64,000 bases of DNA from NCBI GenBank assembly GCA_035506135.1, contig DATJPY010000087.1, forward strand, positions 62,001-126,000, written 5' to 3'. The notes under the pieces were generated by a model. That model made no database searches. It was not told the DNA's origin and worked only from the letters and a program-made list of their open reading frames with translations. The DNA comes from DATJPY01 sp035506135 (GTDB lineage Bacteria; Myxococcota_A; UBA9160; PR03). Positions 17,479 to 26,710 of the stretch are shown in pieces. Made by a program: the position numbers and the translations under genes. How positions within the stretch are numbered: position 1 is the stretch's first letter; each line of letters starts with the position of its first letter.

Positions 17479-18819
17479 ATGTCGAGGGTCGCGTCTCGGA
17501 TCGCCTGCGCGGCGGGGATCGCGTCGGCGCTCGGCATCGGCCCGCCTCCCGCGCACGCGGCGCCCCTGGCGCACCTCGATGGGGAGGTTCGCGCGGTTGC
17601 GCCACCGGCCCTCTTCTCGAAACCGGGCAACGTCGTCGGGAGCTTCACCCTGGACGGCTGGGAGGGCGGCGACCTCCGCACGGCGCCGGGGCAGATCCTC
17701 GTCGCGGCGCCGGACTCGCTCCTGATCGCGATCGGCGCAACGCCGACACACCTCTACGGCGCCTGGCGCTTCGATCCGGCCAGCGGCCGGCCGCTCCGCG
17801 CCGACGCGGCAACCGACGGTGCGTGTCCGACCGGCGCCGAGCCCGACTGCTGGCAACCGGGCGATGCGATCCCGGGCGACCGCGCCGCAGCCGACGCGCT
17901 GTGCGCGCTGCGGTCCCCTGGTGGCGGCTGCTCGATCCCACCTCCCCAGAGCCCCTCCGTCTCGGGCTCCCTGTCTCCACCGGCAGTCCCCATCACGACC
18001 GATCCACAGGACGGCGGTGATGGGGCCACCGACGGAGGGGACACGTCGCCCGATGCACTCAGCGCGGCACAGCAGGCGCTCATCGGCTGCGGGCCGTTCT
18101 GGGGGACCGACTGCGCGAGCGACGGGGTCGACCTGCTCGACGCCGAGGAGAGCGTCGTCCTGCAGTCGTTCGTGTTCCTTCCGCCGCCGAGCCCTGCTCC
18201 GGTCCCACCGCCCCCGCTACCGCTCCCAGTCCCCAACTGCTCGCCCGACGACGCGTCTTGCAAGGCGGCCGAGCTGGCAGCCCTCTCGCACAACTTCCAG
18301 ATCCTCGTCGCCGCCCTTTCGCAGAGCCCTCCGCCCGGCGACGTCTTGGAATGGGACGGCGATCCGAGCACGTTCGACTTCCATCATCCCTTCTCGACGG
18401 CACCCGGCCAGTGCTCGTGGTCGCAGCCCCAGTTCTGCGCCAGCGTCCAGTCGCTACTCGGCCTCGCGACGACACCTCTCCAGGACGACCCCAATGGAGG
18501 CTCGCTGGGCCGCTGGGTCTGGGAGTCGGGCGCCGAGTACACGGTCGCGGTGGCGACCGGCGCGTTCGACGGCTTCGCGGGCGGCGTCCTCCACCTGGCG
18601 GACCCGGAGCTCTCGCGCGCCGCCGGCGGGCGGATCGGCGTCCCGATCGTGCTGATGCCGCCCGGGGGTGCAGCTCCCGCGCCCGAGCCGCTCCTCCTGT
18701 ACGCGGTCGTGCCGGAGCCGGAGACCAGCGCCCTCGGCGCCGCGGCGATCGCCGCGCTCGCGCTCGGCTGCGCTCGGAGGCGTGCACGCGTGACCGGATC
18801 CGACACGCGCGCCGCGTAG
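17479..18819 (+). CDS. PEP-CTERM-like secreted protein
   Basis: The protein has 446 residues and no recognisable enzyme domain. It begins with a signal peptide ending near AHAAP. The C-terminus has the three-part sorting signal: VPEPETSALG, a hydrophobic helix (GAAAIAALALG) and a basic tail CARRRARV. In other bacteria this signal is cut by an exosortase and the protein goes to the outer surface or exopolysaccharide. The middle has a proline-rich stretch (about residues 230-255) and about ten cysteines spread along the chain. The ATG at 17479 was chosen; one at 17458 is also in frame. No exosortase gene is in the window. Confidence 0.7.
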   Translation: MSRVASRIACAAGIASALGIGPPPAHAAPLAHLDGEVRAVAPPALFSKPGNVVGSFTLDGWEGGDLRTAPGQILVAAPDSLLIAIGATPTHLYGAWRFDPASGRPLRADAATDGACPTGAEPDCWQPGDAIPGDRAAADALCALRSPGGGCSIPPPQSPSVSGSLSPPAVPITTDPQDGGDGATDGGDTSPDALSAAQQALIGCGPFWGTDCASDGVDLLDAEESVVLQSFVFLPPPSPAPVPPPPLPLPVPNCSPDDASCKAAELAALSHNFQILVAALSQSPPPGDVLEWDGDPSTFDFHHPFSTAPGQCSWSQPQFCASVQSLLGLATTPLQDDPNGGSLGRWVWESGAEYTVAVATGAFDGFAGGVLHLADPELSRAAGGRIGVPIVLMPPGGAAPAPEPLLLYAVVPEPETSALGAAAIAALALGCARRRARVTGSDTRAA

Positions 18820-18829
18820 AATCCCGTCG

Positions 18830-21800
18830 ATGGAGTCCGCTTCGGAGCCGCTCGGATCGTCGAGCCGCCTCGTCATCGCGCGCGGCGCGCGCGCGGCCGA
18901 GGGCCGCCTCGTCGACGAAGTGCTCGCAGCGCACGAGGAGCGCCTCGCGGCGTTCCGCGCGGGCCGCGGCGACGCGCTCGCACGGCCGCTCCGCATCGTC
19001 GTCCCGTCTCGCAGCCTGCGCGAGCACCTGTCCGCGGCGCTGGTGCGGCGCGCCGGCCGCTCGCTGGCCGGAGTGCTGGTGCAGACACAGCGCGCGCTCG
19101 CCCACGCCGTGCTCGAGCGCGCGGGCGAGGTGCCTCCCGCGGGCGATGCCCTCCTCCCGGTGCTGGTGCGTCGATGCGCGTGCGATGAGGGAGCGCTCGA
19201 GCCGCTGGTCGAGCAGCTCGACGAGGGGCTGCGCATCGTCGAGGCGGCGGTGCGCGACCTGCTCGATGCCGGCTTCTCGGCGTCGAGCTACGAGGCGGCC
19301 CTCGACGCGCTCGCCGACGCGCCGGAGGTCGGCCCGGTCGCGCAGGAGCGCGCGCGCGCGGTGGTGCGCGTGGCGCTCGGCACTCTGCGCGGACTCGACG
19401 CGCTGGGCCTCGGACACCGCTCTTCGCTGCTCGCGCGGGCGCGCGAGATCGTCGCGGAGTGCGGGAGCGACGCGCTCCCCACGGCGGCGCTCTGGGTGCA
19501 CGGGTTCGCCGACGCGACCGGCCTCGTGGCGGAGTGGATCGAGGCGCTGGTGCGCAGCTTCGCGGGATGCGTCGTCGTGGACGCCCCCCCCGATCCGGCC
19601 GTCGCGGAGCGGTTCGAGGACGAGTTCCCGAGGCCCTTCGTCGAGCGGATGGATCTCCTCGCGGCGCGCGAGGAGGTGGCTGCGCCGGATCCAGGTCCCT
19701 CGCTCGAGCTCCTGCGCGCGCCCGGAACGACGTCCGAGGTGCGCGCCGTCGCGGCGCGCGTGCGCGCGCTGCTCGACCAGCACGCCCGCCCCGAGTCGAT
19801 CGGCATCGTCGCGCGACGCCTCGAGCCCTACCGCGCGGCGCTCGACGCGCAGCTCGGACGCCTCGCGATCCCGTTCTCGGTGATCGGCGCGCGCGCGGGC
19901 GCCGACGCGGGGAGCCGCCGTGCTGCCGCGCTCGTCCGCCTGCTCGCCGACTGCGAGCGCGCGTCGACGGACTGCTGGCTCTCGGCCGACGCCGGTACGG
20001 TGTCGGGCGCTCGGGAGGATGGCGATCTGCGCGTCGCCCTGCACGCGCTCGGTGCGGGCCGCCTCCGCGACGTGGTCGCGCTCGATCTCGCGAGCGCGTT
20101 CAGCGGCAGCTCCCTCGCGCTCCCGGTGCGCCGCGGCCTGCTCGAGGAGGACGGCGCGAGCGACGCGAAGGAGGAGGGCTCGCGCGCGACGCGGCGCGTG
20201 AACCGGCGCCGCGCCATCGAGCGCCGCGCGCTCGAGGCCGCGCAGGCGCGCGCGCGCCGAGTCGTCGCGAGGCTCGACGGCTGGCCCGCGCGCGCGCCGG
20301 TCGGAGAGCACCTCCGCGTCTTCGCGTCGCTCCTCGAGGAGGATCTCGGCTTGCGGCGCGACGCGGAGGCCTGCGTCCGCGTCCTCGATGCCACTCACCA
20401 GCTCCGCGCCGGCCTGCCCGAGGCGCTTCCGCTCGACCGCGACGAGATGGCCCTGCTCCTCGAGCGCGCGCTGCAGGCGAGCGCCGAGCCGTCCCTCGGC
20501 GGCGCGGGTGCGGGCGTCCGCGTGCTCTCGGCGACGCACGCGCGCGGCTGCACCTTCGAGCACCTCTTCGTGCTCGGGATGAATCGGAACGGCTTCCCGC
20601 GCGGGGTGGTCGAGGACGCGCTCGTGCCCGACGCGCTCCGGCGCCGGCTGCGCGACGTGCTTCCCGAGATGCCGATCAAGGAGCGCGCGCGCGACGAGGA
20701 GCGCCACCTGTTCGCCGAGCTCGTCTCCTCGAGCCCACGCGTCGCGCTGGCGTGGCAGCACGTCAGCGACGAAGGGCGCGAGCGTCCCGAGTCGCCGTAC
20801 ATCGTGCGGCTCGGGCTGCTCCGATCGGATCTGCCTCGCGTCACCGCGCCGATGCTCTTCGAGGCGCCGTCGGAGGATCCCGTCTGGGGGGAGGCGCCGC
20901 GCCCCGCGCACGAGCACGCCGCGCTCGCGGGCCTCGCGGGCGCCCGGTCGTCGCTCGAGCTCCCGCGCGAGCTGGCGCTGCGCGAGGTGAGATCGGAGCT
21001 TCCGGCGGCCCCGGACCCGCCGGAGCCCGAGGCGATCGCGCGCTTTCACCTGTCGGTGTTGGACGAGCTCGATCCGCGGCGGTCGGATGCCCCCCGGCTC
21101 GGGCCCTGGTTCGGGTTCGCGGGCAACCCGATCGACGGCGACGCGGTGCTCTCGGCGACCCGGCTCCAGGATCTGGCGCGCTGCGGCTGGCAGGCGTTCC
21201 TGCGGCGCGAGCTCGGTCTCGAGCCGGTGCCCGACGCCCTCGATGCGCTGCCGGCGCCGGATGCGCTCGCGCGCGGACGGGTCGCGCACCTCGCGCTCGA
21301 GCGGATCGCGCGCGCCGTGTTCGGCGAGGCCGCGCCGACGACGCTGGCCGAGGCGGTCGCGCGGGGTCCGATCCGCGTGCCGTGGCCGGACGACGCCGAG
21401 CTCGCGGCGCTCCTGCGCGACGCAGCGCGCGAGGTGGCGCGCGACGACGGCGTGTGGCTCCCCGGCTTCGCCGCGGCGCTGGCGAGGAACGTCGCGCCGT
21501 GGCTCGACGCCGCACGCGCGGTCGACTGGCGCGATCCCGAGGGCCTGGCGGTCCTCGGCGTCGAGGTGACGGGCGAGGTCCTCCTTCGCGATGGCGCCGA
21601 TCGGGAGCGGCGTCTCCACTTCCGCGCCGACCGCGCCGACCTCGACGCGCGCGGCGTGCTGCGCCTCACCGACTACAAGACGGGCGCACCGATCAGCAGG
21701 GCGGTGAGGCTCGAGAAGCGAGCCGAGGCCTTCGAGAAGAAGGTGGCGTCCGGGAGCTTCCTGCAGGCGCCCATGTACTGGCTCGCGGCCAGCGAGCTCG

Positions 21801-22165
21801 CCCCGATCGCCGAGGGCCGCTTCCTCTTCCTGGGCGACGGGCTGGCCGACGACGCGCGCGTCCTCCGCGTCGGCGCGAGCGAAGGCGGGATCGCCGCGAG
21901 CTTCGAGGCGGCGGCGCGCGTCGTGCTCGAGGCGTGGGACCGCGGCGCGCTCGGGCCCCGGCTCGCCGGGCGGAGCGGCGACGAGCCGTCCGCTTGCCGT
22001 TGGTGCGAGGTCTCGGCGGCGTGCCTGCGCGGCGAGAGCGTCCATCGCGCGCGGCTGCGCGACTGGGAGCGCGCGGCCGCAGCCGGCGAGATCCCGCTCG
22101 CCACGCCCGCCGAGCGCGCGCTCCTCGCGCTCCAGCGGATCGGCGACGAGGAGGGGTCGCCGTGA
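18830..22165 (+). CDS. addB: AddB-type subunit of a helicase-nuclease, with PD-(D/E)XK nuclease
   Basis: This 1111-residue protein pairs with the AddA gene that overlaps its stop. The C-terminal nuclease carries the core LTDYKTG (D947, K949 approx.). Four cysteines suited to a 4Fe-4S cluster frame it: one near residue 784 in DLARCGWQ and a C-x2-C-x5-C group near 1056-1064. This iron-sulfur nuclease layout is diagnostic of AddB. The N-terminal helicase-like part keeps blocks such as SATHARGCTFEHLFVLGM but lacks an evident Walker A, so it is likely the inactive, Chi-scanning subunit. A TAGAAT hexamer ends 7 bases before the ATG. A run of eight C lies at 19584-19591. Confidence 0.85.
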   Translation: MESASEPLGSSSRLVIARGARAAEGRLVDEVLAAHEERLAAFRAGRGDALARPLRIVVPSRSLREHLSAALVRRAGRSLAGVLVQTQRALAHAVLERAGEVPPAGDALLPVLVRRCACDEGALEPLVEQLDEGLRIVEAAVRDLLDAGFSASSYEAALDALADAPEVGPVAQERARAVVRVALGTLRGLDALGLGHRSSLLARAREIVAECGSDALPTAALWVHGFADATGLVAEWIEALVRSFAGCVVVDAPPDPAVAERFEDEFPRPFVERMDLLAAREEVAAPDPGPSLELLRAPGTTSEVRAVAARVRALLDQHARPESIGIVARRLEPYRAALDAQLGRLAIPFSVIGARAGADAGSRRAAALVRLLADCERASTDCWLSADAGTVSGAREDGDLRVALHALGAGRLRDVVALDLASAFSGSSLALPVRRGLLEEDGASDAKEEGSRATRRVNRRRAIERRALEAAQARARRVVARLDGWPARAPVGEHLRVFASLLEEDLGLRRDAEACVRVLDATHQLRAGLPEALPLDRDEMALLLERALQASAEPSLGGAGAGVRVLSATHARGCTFEHLFVLGMNRNGFPRGVVEDALVPDALRRRLRDVLPEMPIKERARDEERHLFAELVSSSPRVALAWQHVSDEGRERPESPYIVRLGLLRSDLPRVTAPMLFEAPSEDPVWGEAPRPAHEHAALAGLAGARSSLELPRELALREVRSELPAAPDPPEPEAIARFHLSVLDELDPRRSDAPRLGPWFGFAGNPIDGDAVLSATRLQDLARCGWQAFLRRELGLEPVPDALDALPAPDALARGRVAHLALERIARAVFGEAAPTTLAEAVARGPIRVPWPDDAELAALLRDAAREVARDDGVWLPGFAAALARNVAPWLDAARAVDWRDPEGLAVLGVEVTGEVLLRDGADRERRLHFRADRADLDARGVLRLTDYKTGAPISRAVRLEKRAEAFEKKVASGSFLQAPMYWLAASELAPIAEGRFLFLGDGLADDARVLRVGASEGGIAASFEAAARVVLEAWDRGALGPRLAGRSGDEPSACRWCEVSAACLRGESVHRARLRDWERAAAAGEIPLATPAERALLALQRIGDEEGSP

Positions 22166-25100
22166 CGCCGGGCGAGGCCGCGCGCCGCGACGCGGACCGC
22201 GAGGCGCGCCTCGCCGCCCAGACGATCTTCGACCGCCCGCTGGTCCTCGAGGCGGGCGCGGGCACGGGCAAGACCAGCGTGCTGGTGGCGCGGGTCGTCG
22301 CCTGGTCGCTCGGGCTCGGCTGGGATCGCGCGGAGGGCGCGCTGCGCGGGAGGGGCGCGGCCGCAGACGGAGATCGCATCGCCGCGCGCGTGCTCGAGCG
22401 CATCACGGCCATCACCTTCACGGAGGCCGCGGCCGCGGAGATGGAGGAGCGCATCGGGGTGGCGTTCCACGCGCTCGCGAGCGAGGCCGCGCTCCCGCGC
22501 GGCATCGAGGGCGACGCGTTGCCCGCGCCGGCGCTCTGGCGACCGCGGGCGCGCGCGCTGCTCGGGAGCTTCGACCGGCTGCACGTGTCGACCATCCACG
22601 CCTGGTGCCGCCGCCTGCTCGCCGAGCATCCGATCGAGGCCGGCGTGCACCCCGCCTTCGTCGTCGACGCCGCGGGCCTCGAGCGCGCGGTCGCGGCGCG
22701 GGAGGCGGTCGAGGCGTGGCTCGTCGAGGCGGGCGGCCGCGAGGATCCGGAGCTCGTCGAGCTCCTCGCGAGCGGCGTGGCCGCGCCCGAGCTCGAGCAG
22801 ATGCTGGTCTCGCTGCTCGCGGAGGCGGTGCCCGCCTCCGAGTTCGGCGCGGATCCCCTGGCTCCCGAGCGCATCGCGGCCTTCGTGGGGCGCCTGCGAG
22901 CCGCCGTCCAGCGCTTCATGCTCGCTGAGGGGGGCCGACTGGCGGGGCTCGCAGGCGCGGCGAAGGGCCGCGACGTCGCGGTCGCGGCGGGGCGCACGCG
23001 CGATCGGCTCCAGGCCGCCGCGCCGCGGGATGTGGCGTCGCTCGCCGAGCTCCTCCACGAGATCGGAGATCTCTGGGAGGGTGCACTCGATCGCCTGCAG
23101 GCGTATGCGCGCGGCACGTGGAAGGCTGTAGGGGAGCGCGACGCGGCGGCGGAGCACAGGGCGGCGATCTCGGAGGCCGCCGCCGAGCTCGAGCCGATGC
23201 TCCGCCAGCTGCCCTCCCTCGAGCCGGGCCGCCTCGCGCGCATCCACGGCGTCCTGAGCCCCCTCCTGGCCCGCGCGCAGGAGCGGCTGCGCCGCGAGGG
23301 CTCCGAGAGCTTCGAGGCGCTGCTGCGCCGCACGCAGGCGCTCCTGGAGCGACACCCCGATGTGACGGCGCACATCCGCGCCGGCATCGACCAGCTCGTC
23401 GTCGACGAGTTCCAGGACACCGACCCGGCGCAGTGCGCCGTCGTGGAGCAGCTCGCGCTCGATGAGCACGGTGGCGAGGAGGGGCCGGGACTCTTCCTGG
23501 TTGGCGATCCGAAGCAGTCGATCTATGGATGGCGCAACGCGGACCTGGCGGCGTACCAGGCGTTCCGCGATCGCATCGAGAAGGCGGGCGGCGCGCTGCG
23601 CCGGCTCTGCGTCAACCACCGCTCGTCGAAGGCCCTGCTCGACGAGGTGGCTCGGGTGATGACGGGCGCGATGCGGGAGGAACGGGGGCTCCAGCCCGCG
23701 TTCGAGGACCTGCTCGCCGATCCCGAGCTCGCGAACGGTCAAGGGACCGCCGCGCCCGCGGTCGAGTACTGGGTCTCGTCGGACGTCGACGCGTCCGCGG
23801 GCGCCCTCACCAAGACGCTCTCCCGCGCGGCCACCGGGCGCGAGGCGGTCCAGCTCGCCGGAGATCTGCTGCGCCTTGCGGAGGAGGGTGGTGACGCCTG
23901 GCGCTGGGACGACGTCGGTATCCTGCTGCGCGGCATGGCTGATGCCGACGTCTATCTCGAGGCGCTCCGCCGCGCCGAGATTCCCTACACCGTCGGGCGC
24001 GACCGCAGCTACGCGCAGCGGCGCGAGGTGATCGAGGCGTCCGCGCTGGTGCGCGCGGTGCTCGACCCGAGCGACCAGATCGCGCTCGTCGCGACGCTGC
24101 GCTCCGCGTGGGTGGGCGTGCCCGACGCTGCGTGGCGGCCGCTCTGGGCGGCCGCCTTCCCCGACGCCGTGCGGGCTGCCCTCGACGGCTCGCCGGGGGC
24201 GCGCGAGCCGCTCGTCCGGGCGGTGTCGGCGGCGGCGGGCGAGGTCCGCGGCCTCGAGATCCCCGGTCTCGAGCGATTGGAAGGCTGGGACGCGAGCCTG
24301 CTCCACGCGCTCGACGTCCTCGTCGCGCTGCGGCGCTGCTTCGAGCGCGATCCCGCGGAGCGCCTCGTCGAGAGGCTGCGCACGCTCCCACTCCTCGACG
24401 CCGTCGAGGGTGCCCGCTTCCTCGGCCCCTGGCGCGTCGCCAACCTCGACCGCTTCTTCCGCGAGCTCGGCGCCTCGCTGGAGCAGAGCCGCGGAGATCC
24501 TGCGCCGGTGCTGCGCGCGCTGCGCCGCGACGCGGCGCGCGAGACCGACTGGGACGAGGGGCGGGCGCAGCACCCGAGCGAGGACGCGGTGCGCGTGATG
24601 ACCGTGCACGCGGCCAAGGGCCTCCAGTTCGACCACGTCTATCTGCTCCAGCTCCACAAGGGCTCCGCCGGGTCTGGTCCGGGCCCCTTCTGCCGCGGGC
24701 GCGACGCGCTCGCGGGCGAGTGGCGGCTCGAGGCGGGGCGGGTGACTGCGTCGACGCTCGGCTTCGACGAGGTCGAGACCCAACGGCAGCGCGTGGAGGA
24801 GGCCGAGCGCGTGCGGACGCTCTACGTCGCGATGACGCGCGCACGCCGCCGCCTGGTGCTCGCCGGGAGCTGGACGTCCGTCCGGGGGGGGGCGCACGCC
24901 GAGCTGCTCGAGCAGGCGCGCCCCGACGGCGCCGCCGAGGCCTTGAAGCGCGCGCTCGAGGCGGAGAGCGCGGTCGTCGACGCGGACGGCGCGCGCTGGG
25001 TCTTCCCCGCGCTCGTGCCGCCCGCCGAGGGCGCGATCCGGGCGCGCCGCGCATCGGTGGGGATCGATGCCGACCGGATCCGCGCGGACCTCGACGCGCT

Positions 25101-25827
25101 CCTCGAAGAGCGCCGCGAGGCCGATCTGCGCGCGGCGCGTCCCTTCGGTGGACCCGCCTCGGACGCGGTCGCCGAGGAGCTCCGCGAGTCGGTGGCGGAG
25201 CTGGAGCGGGGCGAGACCCCGCATGGGCTCGCGATCCCGGAGGACGCGGAGATCGCCGCGGCGGTCGGCACGGCCCTCCACGCGCTCCTCGAGCGCTTCG
25301 ACTGGGAGGCGGAGCGCGGTGCCGAGCTCGCTCGACAGCGCGCCCGGGTCAGCGAGATGCTGGAGCGAAGGCTCGCTCCGTTCCTTCTAGCCCGCGCGCG
25401 CCGGCGTGCCGACCGCGTCCTCGGGCGGCTCGTCGCGAGTCCGCTCTGGGAGCGCCTGCAGGAGATCTCGCCGCACGTGGTCGGGCGCGAGCTCGCTGTG
25501 CTGATCGGTCGCGACGGGGAGTCGAGCGGGCCGGTCGCCTACTCCGCCGGTGCCATCGATCTGCTCTACCGCGACCCGAAGACGAGTGCGCTCGTCGTCG
25601 CCGACTTCAAGACCGACGAGATCGAGGACGAGTCGACGCTCGCGGAGCACGCCGAGCGGTATCGGGCGCAGGGTCGCGCCTACTGCAAGGCGATCGAGGA
25701 GGCGATGCAGGCCGACCCGCCGCCCCGTTTCGAGCTCTGGTTCCTCGACCCCGGTCGGATCGTGGAACTCGACGCGAAGCGAAGCGGCGGGTCGGCTGCG
25801 ATCGACGCGCGATCTCGCGCGGACTAG
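22162..25827 (+). CDS. addA: AddA-type UvrD/Rep helicase with PD-(D/E)XK nuclease
   Basis: The protein has 1221 residues and a full superfamily 1A helicase. Walker A is AGAGTGKTS (31-39), motif II is VVDEFQDTDPAQ, motif III includes GDPKQSIYGWRNAD, and motif V is HAAKGLQF. The C-terminal nuclease has the core VADFKTDEIED near residue 1145. AddAB resects double-strand breaks from DNA ends so RecA can load. The GTG start overlaps the addB stop (GTGA), giving a two-gene operon. A run of nine G at 24884-24892 lies in the frame. The gene ends tail to tail with a small secreted-protein gene, overlapping by 4 bases. Confidence 0.9.
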   Translation: MTPGEAARRDADREARLAAQTIFDRPLVLEAGAGTGKTSVLVARVVAWSLGLGWDRAEGALRGRGAAADGDRIAARVLERITAITFTEAAAAEMEERIGVAFHALASEAALPRGIEGDALPAPALWRPRARALLGSFDRLHVSTIHAWCRRLLAEHPIEAGVHPAFVVDAAGLERAVAAREAVEAWLVEAGGREDPELVELLASGVAAPELEQMLVSLLAEAVPASEFGADPLAPERIAAFVGRLRAAVQRFMLAEGGRLAGLAGAAKGRDVAVAAGRTRDRLQAAAPRDVASLAELLHEIGDLWEGALDRLQAYARGTWKAVGERDAAAEHRAAISEAAAELEPMLRQLPSLEPGRLARIHGVLSPLLARAQERLRREGSESFEALLRRTQALLERHPDVTAHIRAGIDQLVVDEFQDTDPAQCAVVEQLALDEHGGEEGPGLFLVGDPKQSIYGWRNADLAAYQAFRDRIEKAGGALRRLCVNHRSSKALLDEVARVMTGAMREERGLQPAFEDLLADPELANGQGTAAPAVEYWVSSDVDASAGALTKTLSRAATGREAVQLAGDLLRLAEEGGDAWRWDDVGILLRGMADADVYLEALRRAEIPYTVGRDRSYAQRREVIEASALVRAVLDPSDQIALVATLRSAWVGVPDAAWRPLWAAAFPDAVRAALDGSPGAREPLVRAVSAAAGEVRGLEIPGLERLEGWDASLLHALDVLVALRRCFERDPAERLVERLRTLPLLDAVEGARFLGPWRVANLDRFFRELGASLEQSRGDPAPVLRALRRDAARETDWDEGRAQHPSEDAVRVMTVHAAKGLQFDHVYLLQLHKGSAGSGPGPFCRGRDALAGEWRLEAGRVTASTLGFDEVETQRQRVEEAERVRTLYVAMTRARRRLVLAGSWTSVRGGAHAELLEQARPDGAAEALKRALEAESAVVDADGARWVFPALVPPAEGAIRARRASVGIDADRIRADLDALLEERREADLRAARPFGGPASDAVAEELRESVAELERGETPHGLAIPEDAEIAAAVGTALHALLERFDWEAERGAELARQRARVSEMLERRLAPFLLARARRRADRVLGRLVASPLWERLQEISPHVVGRELAVLIGRDGESSGPVAYSAGAIDLLYRDPKTSALVVADFKTDEIEDESTLAEHAERYRAQGRAYCKAIEEAMQADPPPRFELWFLDPGRIVELDAKRSGGSAAIDARSRAD

Positions 25828-26138
25828 AAGTGGAAGGCCGACAGCGACGGGATGCCGACGGGCAGCGTCTGCGGCGGAGCGGCGTACGGCGTGGTGAACC
25901 GATAGCCGCCCGAGCTCTGGCTCGAGCCGTGCGGCACCAGCCGCTTCGGAGCGCTCTGCTCGCTGGGCTCCGCCTTCCGCTCGGTGCCCGCCACCGGAAG
26001 GGCGTCCCCGCTCGCAGCCGCCGCCACGACCGCTGCCTGCGGCGGCGCCTTCGAGTCGATCGCCGTCTCGGCCGCGAGCGCCGAGAGGGGCAGGCTGATC
26101 GCCAGGGCCAGTGCGGTCGCCGTGGTGAAGCGCAACAT
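25824..26138 (-). CDS. Small secreted protein of unknown function
   Basis: The protein has 104 residues and I do not recognise its family. It starts with a clear signal peptide (MLRFTTATALALAISLPLSALAA, likely cut after A-A near residue 23). The mature part is low in complexity, rich in alanine, serine and proline, and ends in SAFHF. A strong AGGAGGTC Shine-Dalgarno sits upstream of the ATG, which supports a real gene. It is divergent from the bfd-bfr pair across a 308-base intergenic region, and its stop overlaps that of addA by four bases. Confidence 0.62.
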   Translation of the reverse strand: MLRFTTATALALAISLPLSALAAETAIDSKAPPQAAVVAAAASGDALPVAGTERKAEPSEQSAPKRLVPHGSSQSSGGYRFTTPYAAPPQTLPVGIPSLSAFHF

Positions 26139-26287
26139 GTTTTCGAGACCTCCTGGTCGCGACTCGGATGCGACGAGTTCGCGCTAGAGCAAGGGCCGTG
26201 CCACGGGGGAAAGCGGCCCGAGCGACGCGGAAATCGCGTCCCGCGCCTTCTCGGCGCGCTCCAGGGCCAACATGAGTCCGATTTACC

Positions 26288-26304
26288 TGCATCGGATGGA
26301 TGCA
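26288..26304. repeat. Operator-like palindrome
   Basis: A perfect inverted repeat TGCATC-GGATG-GATGCA with 6-bp arms and a 5-base centre lies in the control region between the secreted-protein gene and bfd. Its symmetry suits a dimeric regulator. Which gene it serves and which regulator binds cannot be told. Confidence 0.35.
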
Positions 26305-26383
26305 CCCCGCATCCTGAGAAGGCTCTCTGGAGCTAGATATGCAACTCACGGTGGCATCTCCAATCGGCTGCGGAAACTGATTC

Positions 26384-26416
26384 GACATTGACTTTCATTT
26401 TCAACGAAGCTACAAA
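26384..26416 (+). promoter_or_regulatory. bfd-bfr promoter with overlapping Fur-box-like site
   Basis: A sigma-70-type promoter is visible: -35 TTGACT (26388-26393, 5 of 6 consensus), a 17-base spacer, and -10 TACAAA (26411-26416, 4 of 6). The 19-base site at 26384-26402 (GACATTGACTTTCATTTTC) matches the classical Fur box at 13 of 19 positions and covers the -35. Transcription would begin near 26423, about 24 bases before the bfd ATG. Iron-dependent repression by Fur or a related regulator is inferred from position and the genes served. Confidence 0.6.
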
Positions 26417-26446
26417 GAGGGCCTTCGCGCCACCCAGGCCGCGAGC

Positions 26447-26680
26447 ATGCCGAAGCGCCCGAGGACGCCCGTGATCGTCTGCCACTGCAACGCCATCACC
26501 GATCGCGAGATCCGGCGGGCGGTACGCAACGGTGCGACGACCCTGCGCGAGGTGAGCCGCGCGTGCGGCGCGGCCAGCGGCTGCGGTGGCTGCGTGGAGA
26601 CCGTGCTCGAGATCGTCTCGGGCGAGCTCGGCGCGCGAGCCACGCGCGCGCCCGACCTCGATCTGGCCACCGCGCGCTAG
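26447..26680 (+). CDS. bfd: Bacterioferritin-associated ferredoxin
   Basis: This 77-residue protein carries the Bfd-type [2Fe-2S] cysteine set C12-x-C14 and C46-x2-C49. The 32-residue gap between C14 and C46 is the same as in the E. coli protein. Bfd donates electrons to the heme of bacterioferritin so stored ferric iron can be released. A fifth cysteine (C40) is extra. The C-terminal 15 residues run beyond the usual length. The gene sits 30 bases before bfr, the expected partner, and behind a promoter with a Fur-box-like site. Confidence 0.88.
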   Translation: MPKRPRTPVIVCHCNAITDREIRRAVRNGATTLREVSRACGAASGCGGCVETVLEIVSGELGARATRAPDLDLATAR

Positions 26681-26710
26681 ATTCGCCGCTTCCACCCGGG
26701 GGAAGCGACC

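Larger units (their letters stand above)
26139..26446. other. 308-base intergenic control region
   Basis: This is the largest gene-free stretch in the window and is less GC-rich than its surroundings. It separates a leftward small secreted-protein gene from rightward bfd. It contains a 17-base palindrome (26288-26304) and a promoter with a Fur-box-like site (26384-26416). I see no open frame with a credible start inside it and no RNA gene. Confidence 0.6.

Noticed and set aside
22605..24617. Extra open frames inside addA that could suggest frameshifts
   Set aside because: The main addA frame contains all helicase and nuclease motifs in order from Walker A to the C-terminal DFKTD, so the gene is intact.
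9908..25281. Very long antisense open frames (for example 9908-13594, 18080-22045, 21673-25281, all minus strand)
   Set aside because: They lie opposite clear genes with recognised catalytic motifs, and their translations are low-complexity Arg/Ala/His-rich, as expected from high GC. None shows a domain.
18830..25827. AddAB pair as a new anti-phage system
   Set aside because: Both proteins have standard AddA and AddB motifs and no accessory defence genes are adjacent; ordinary recombination repair explains them.
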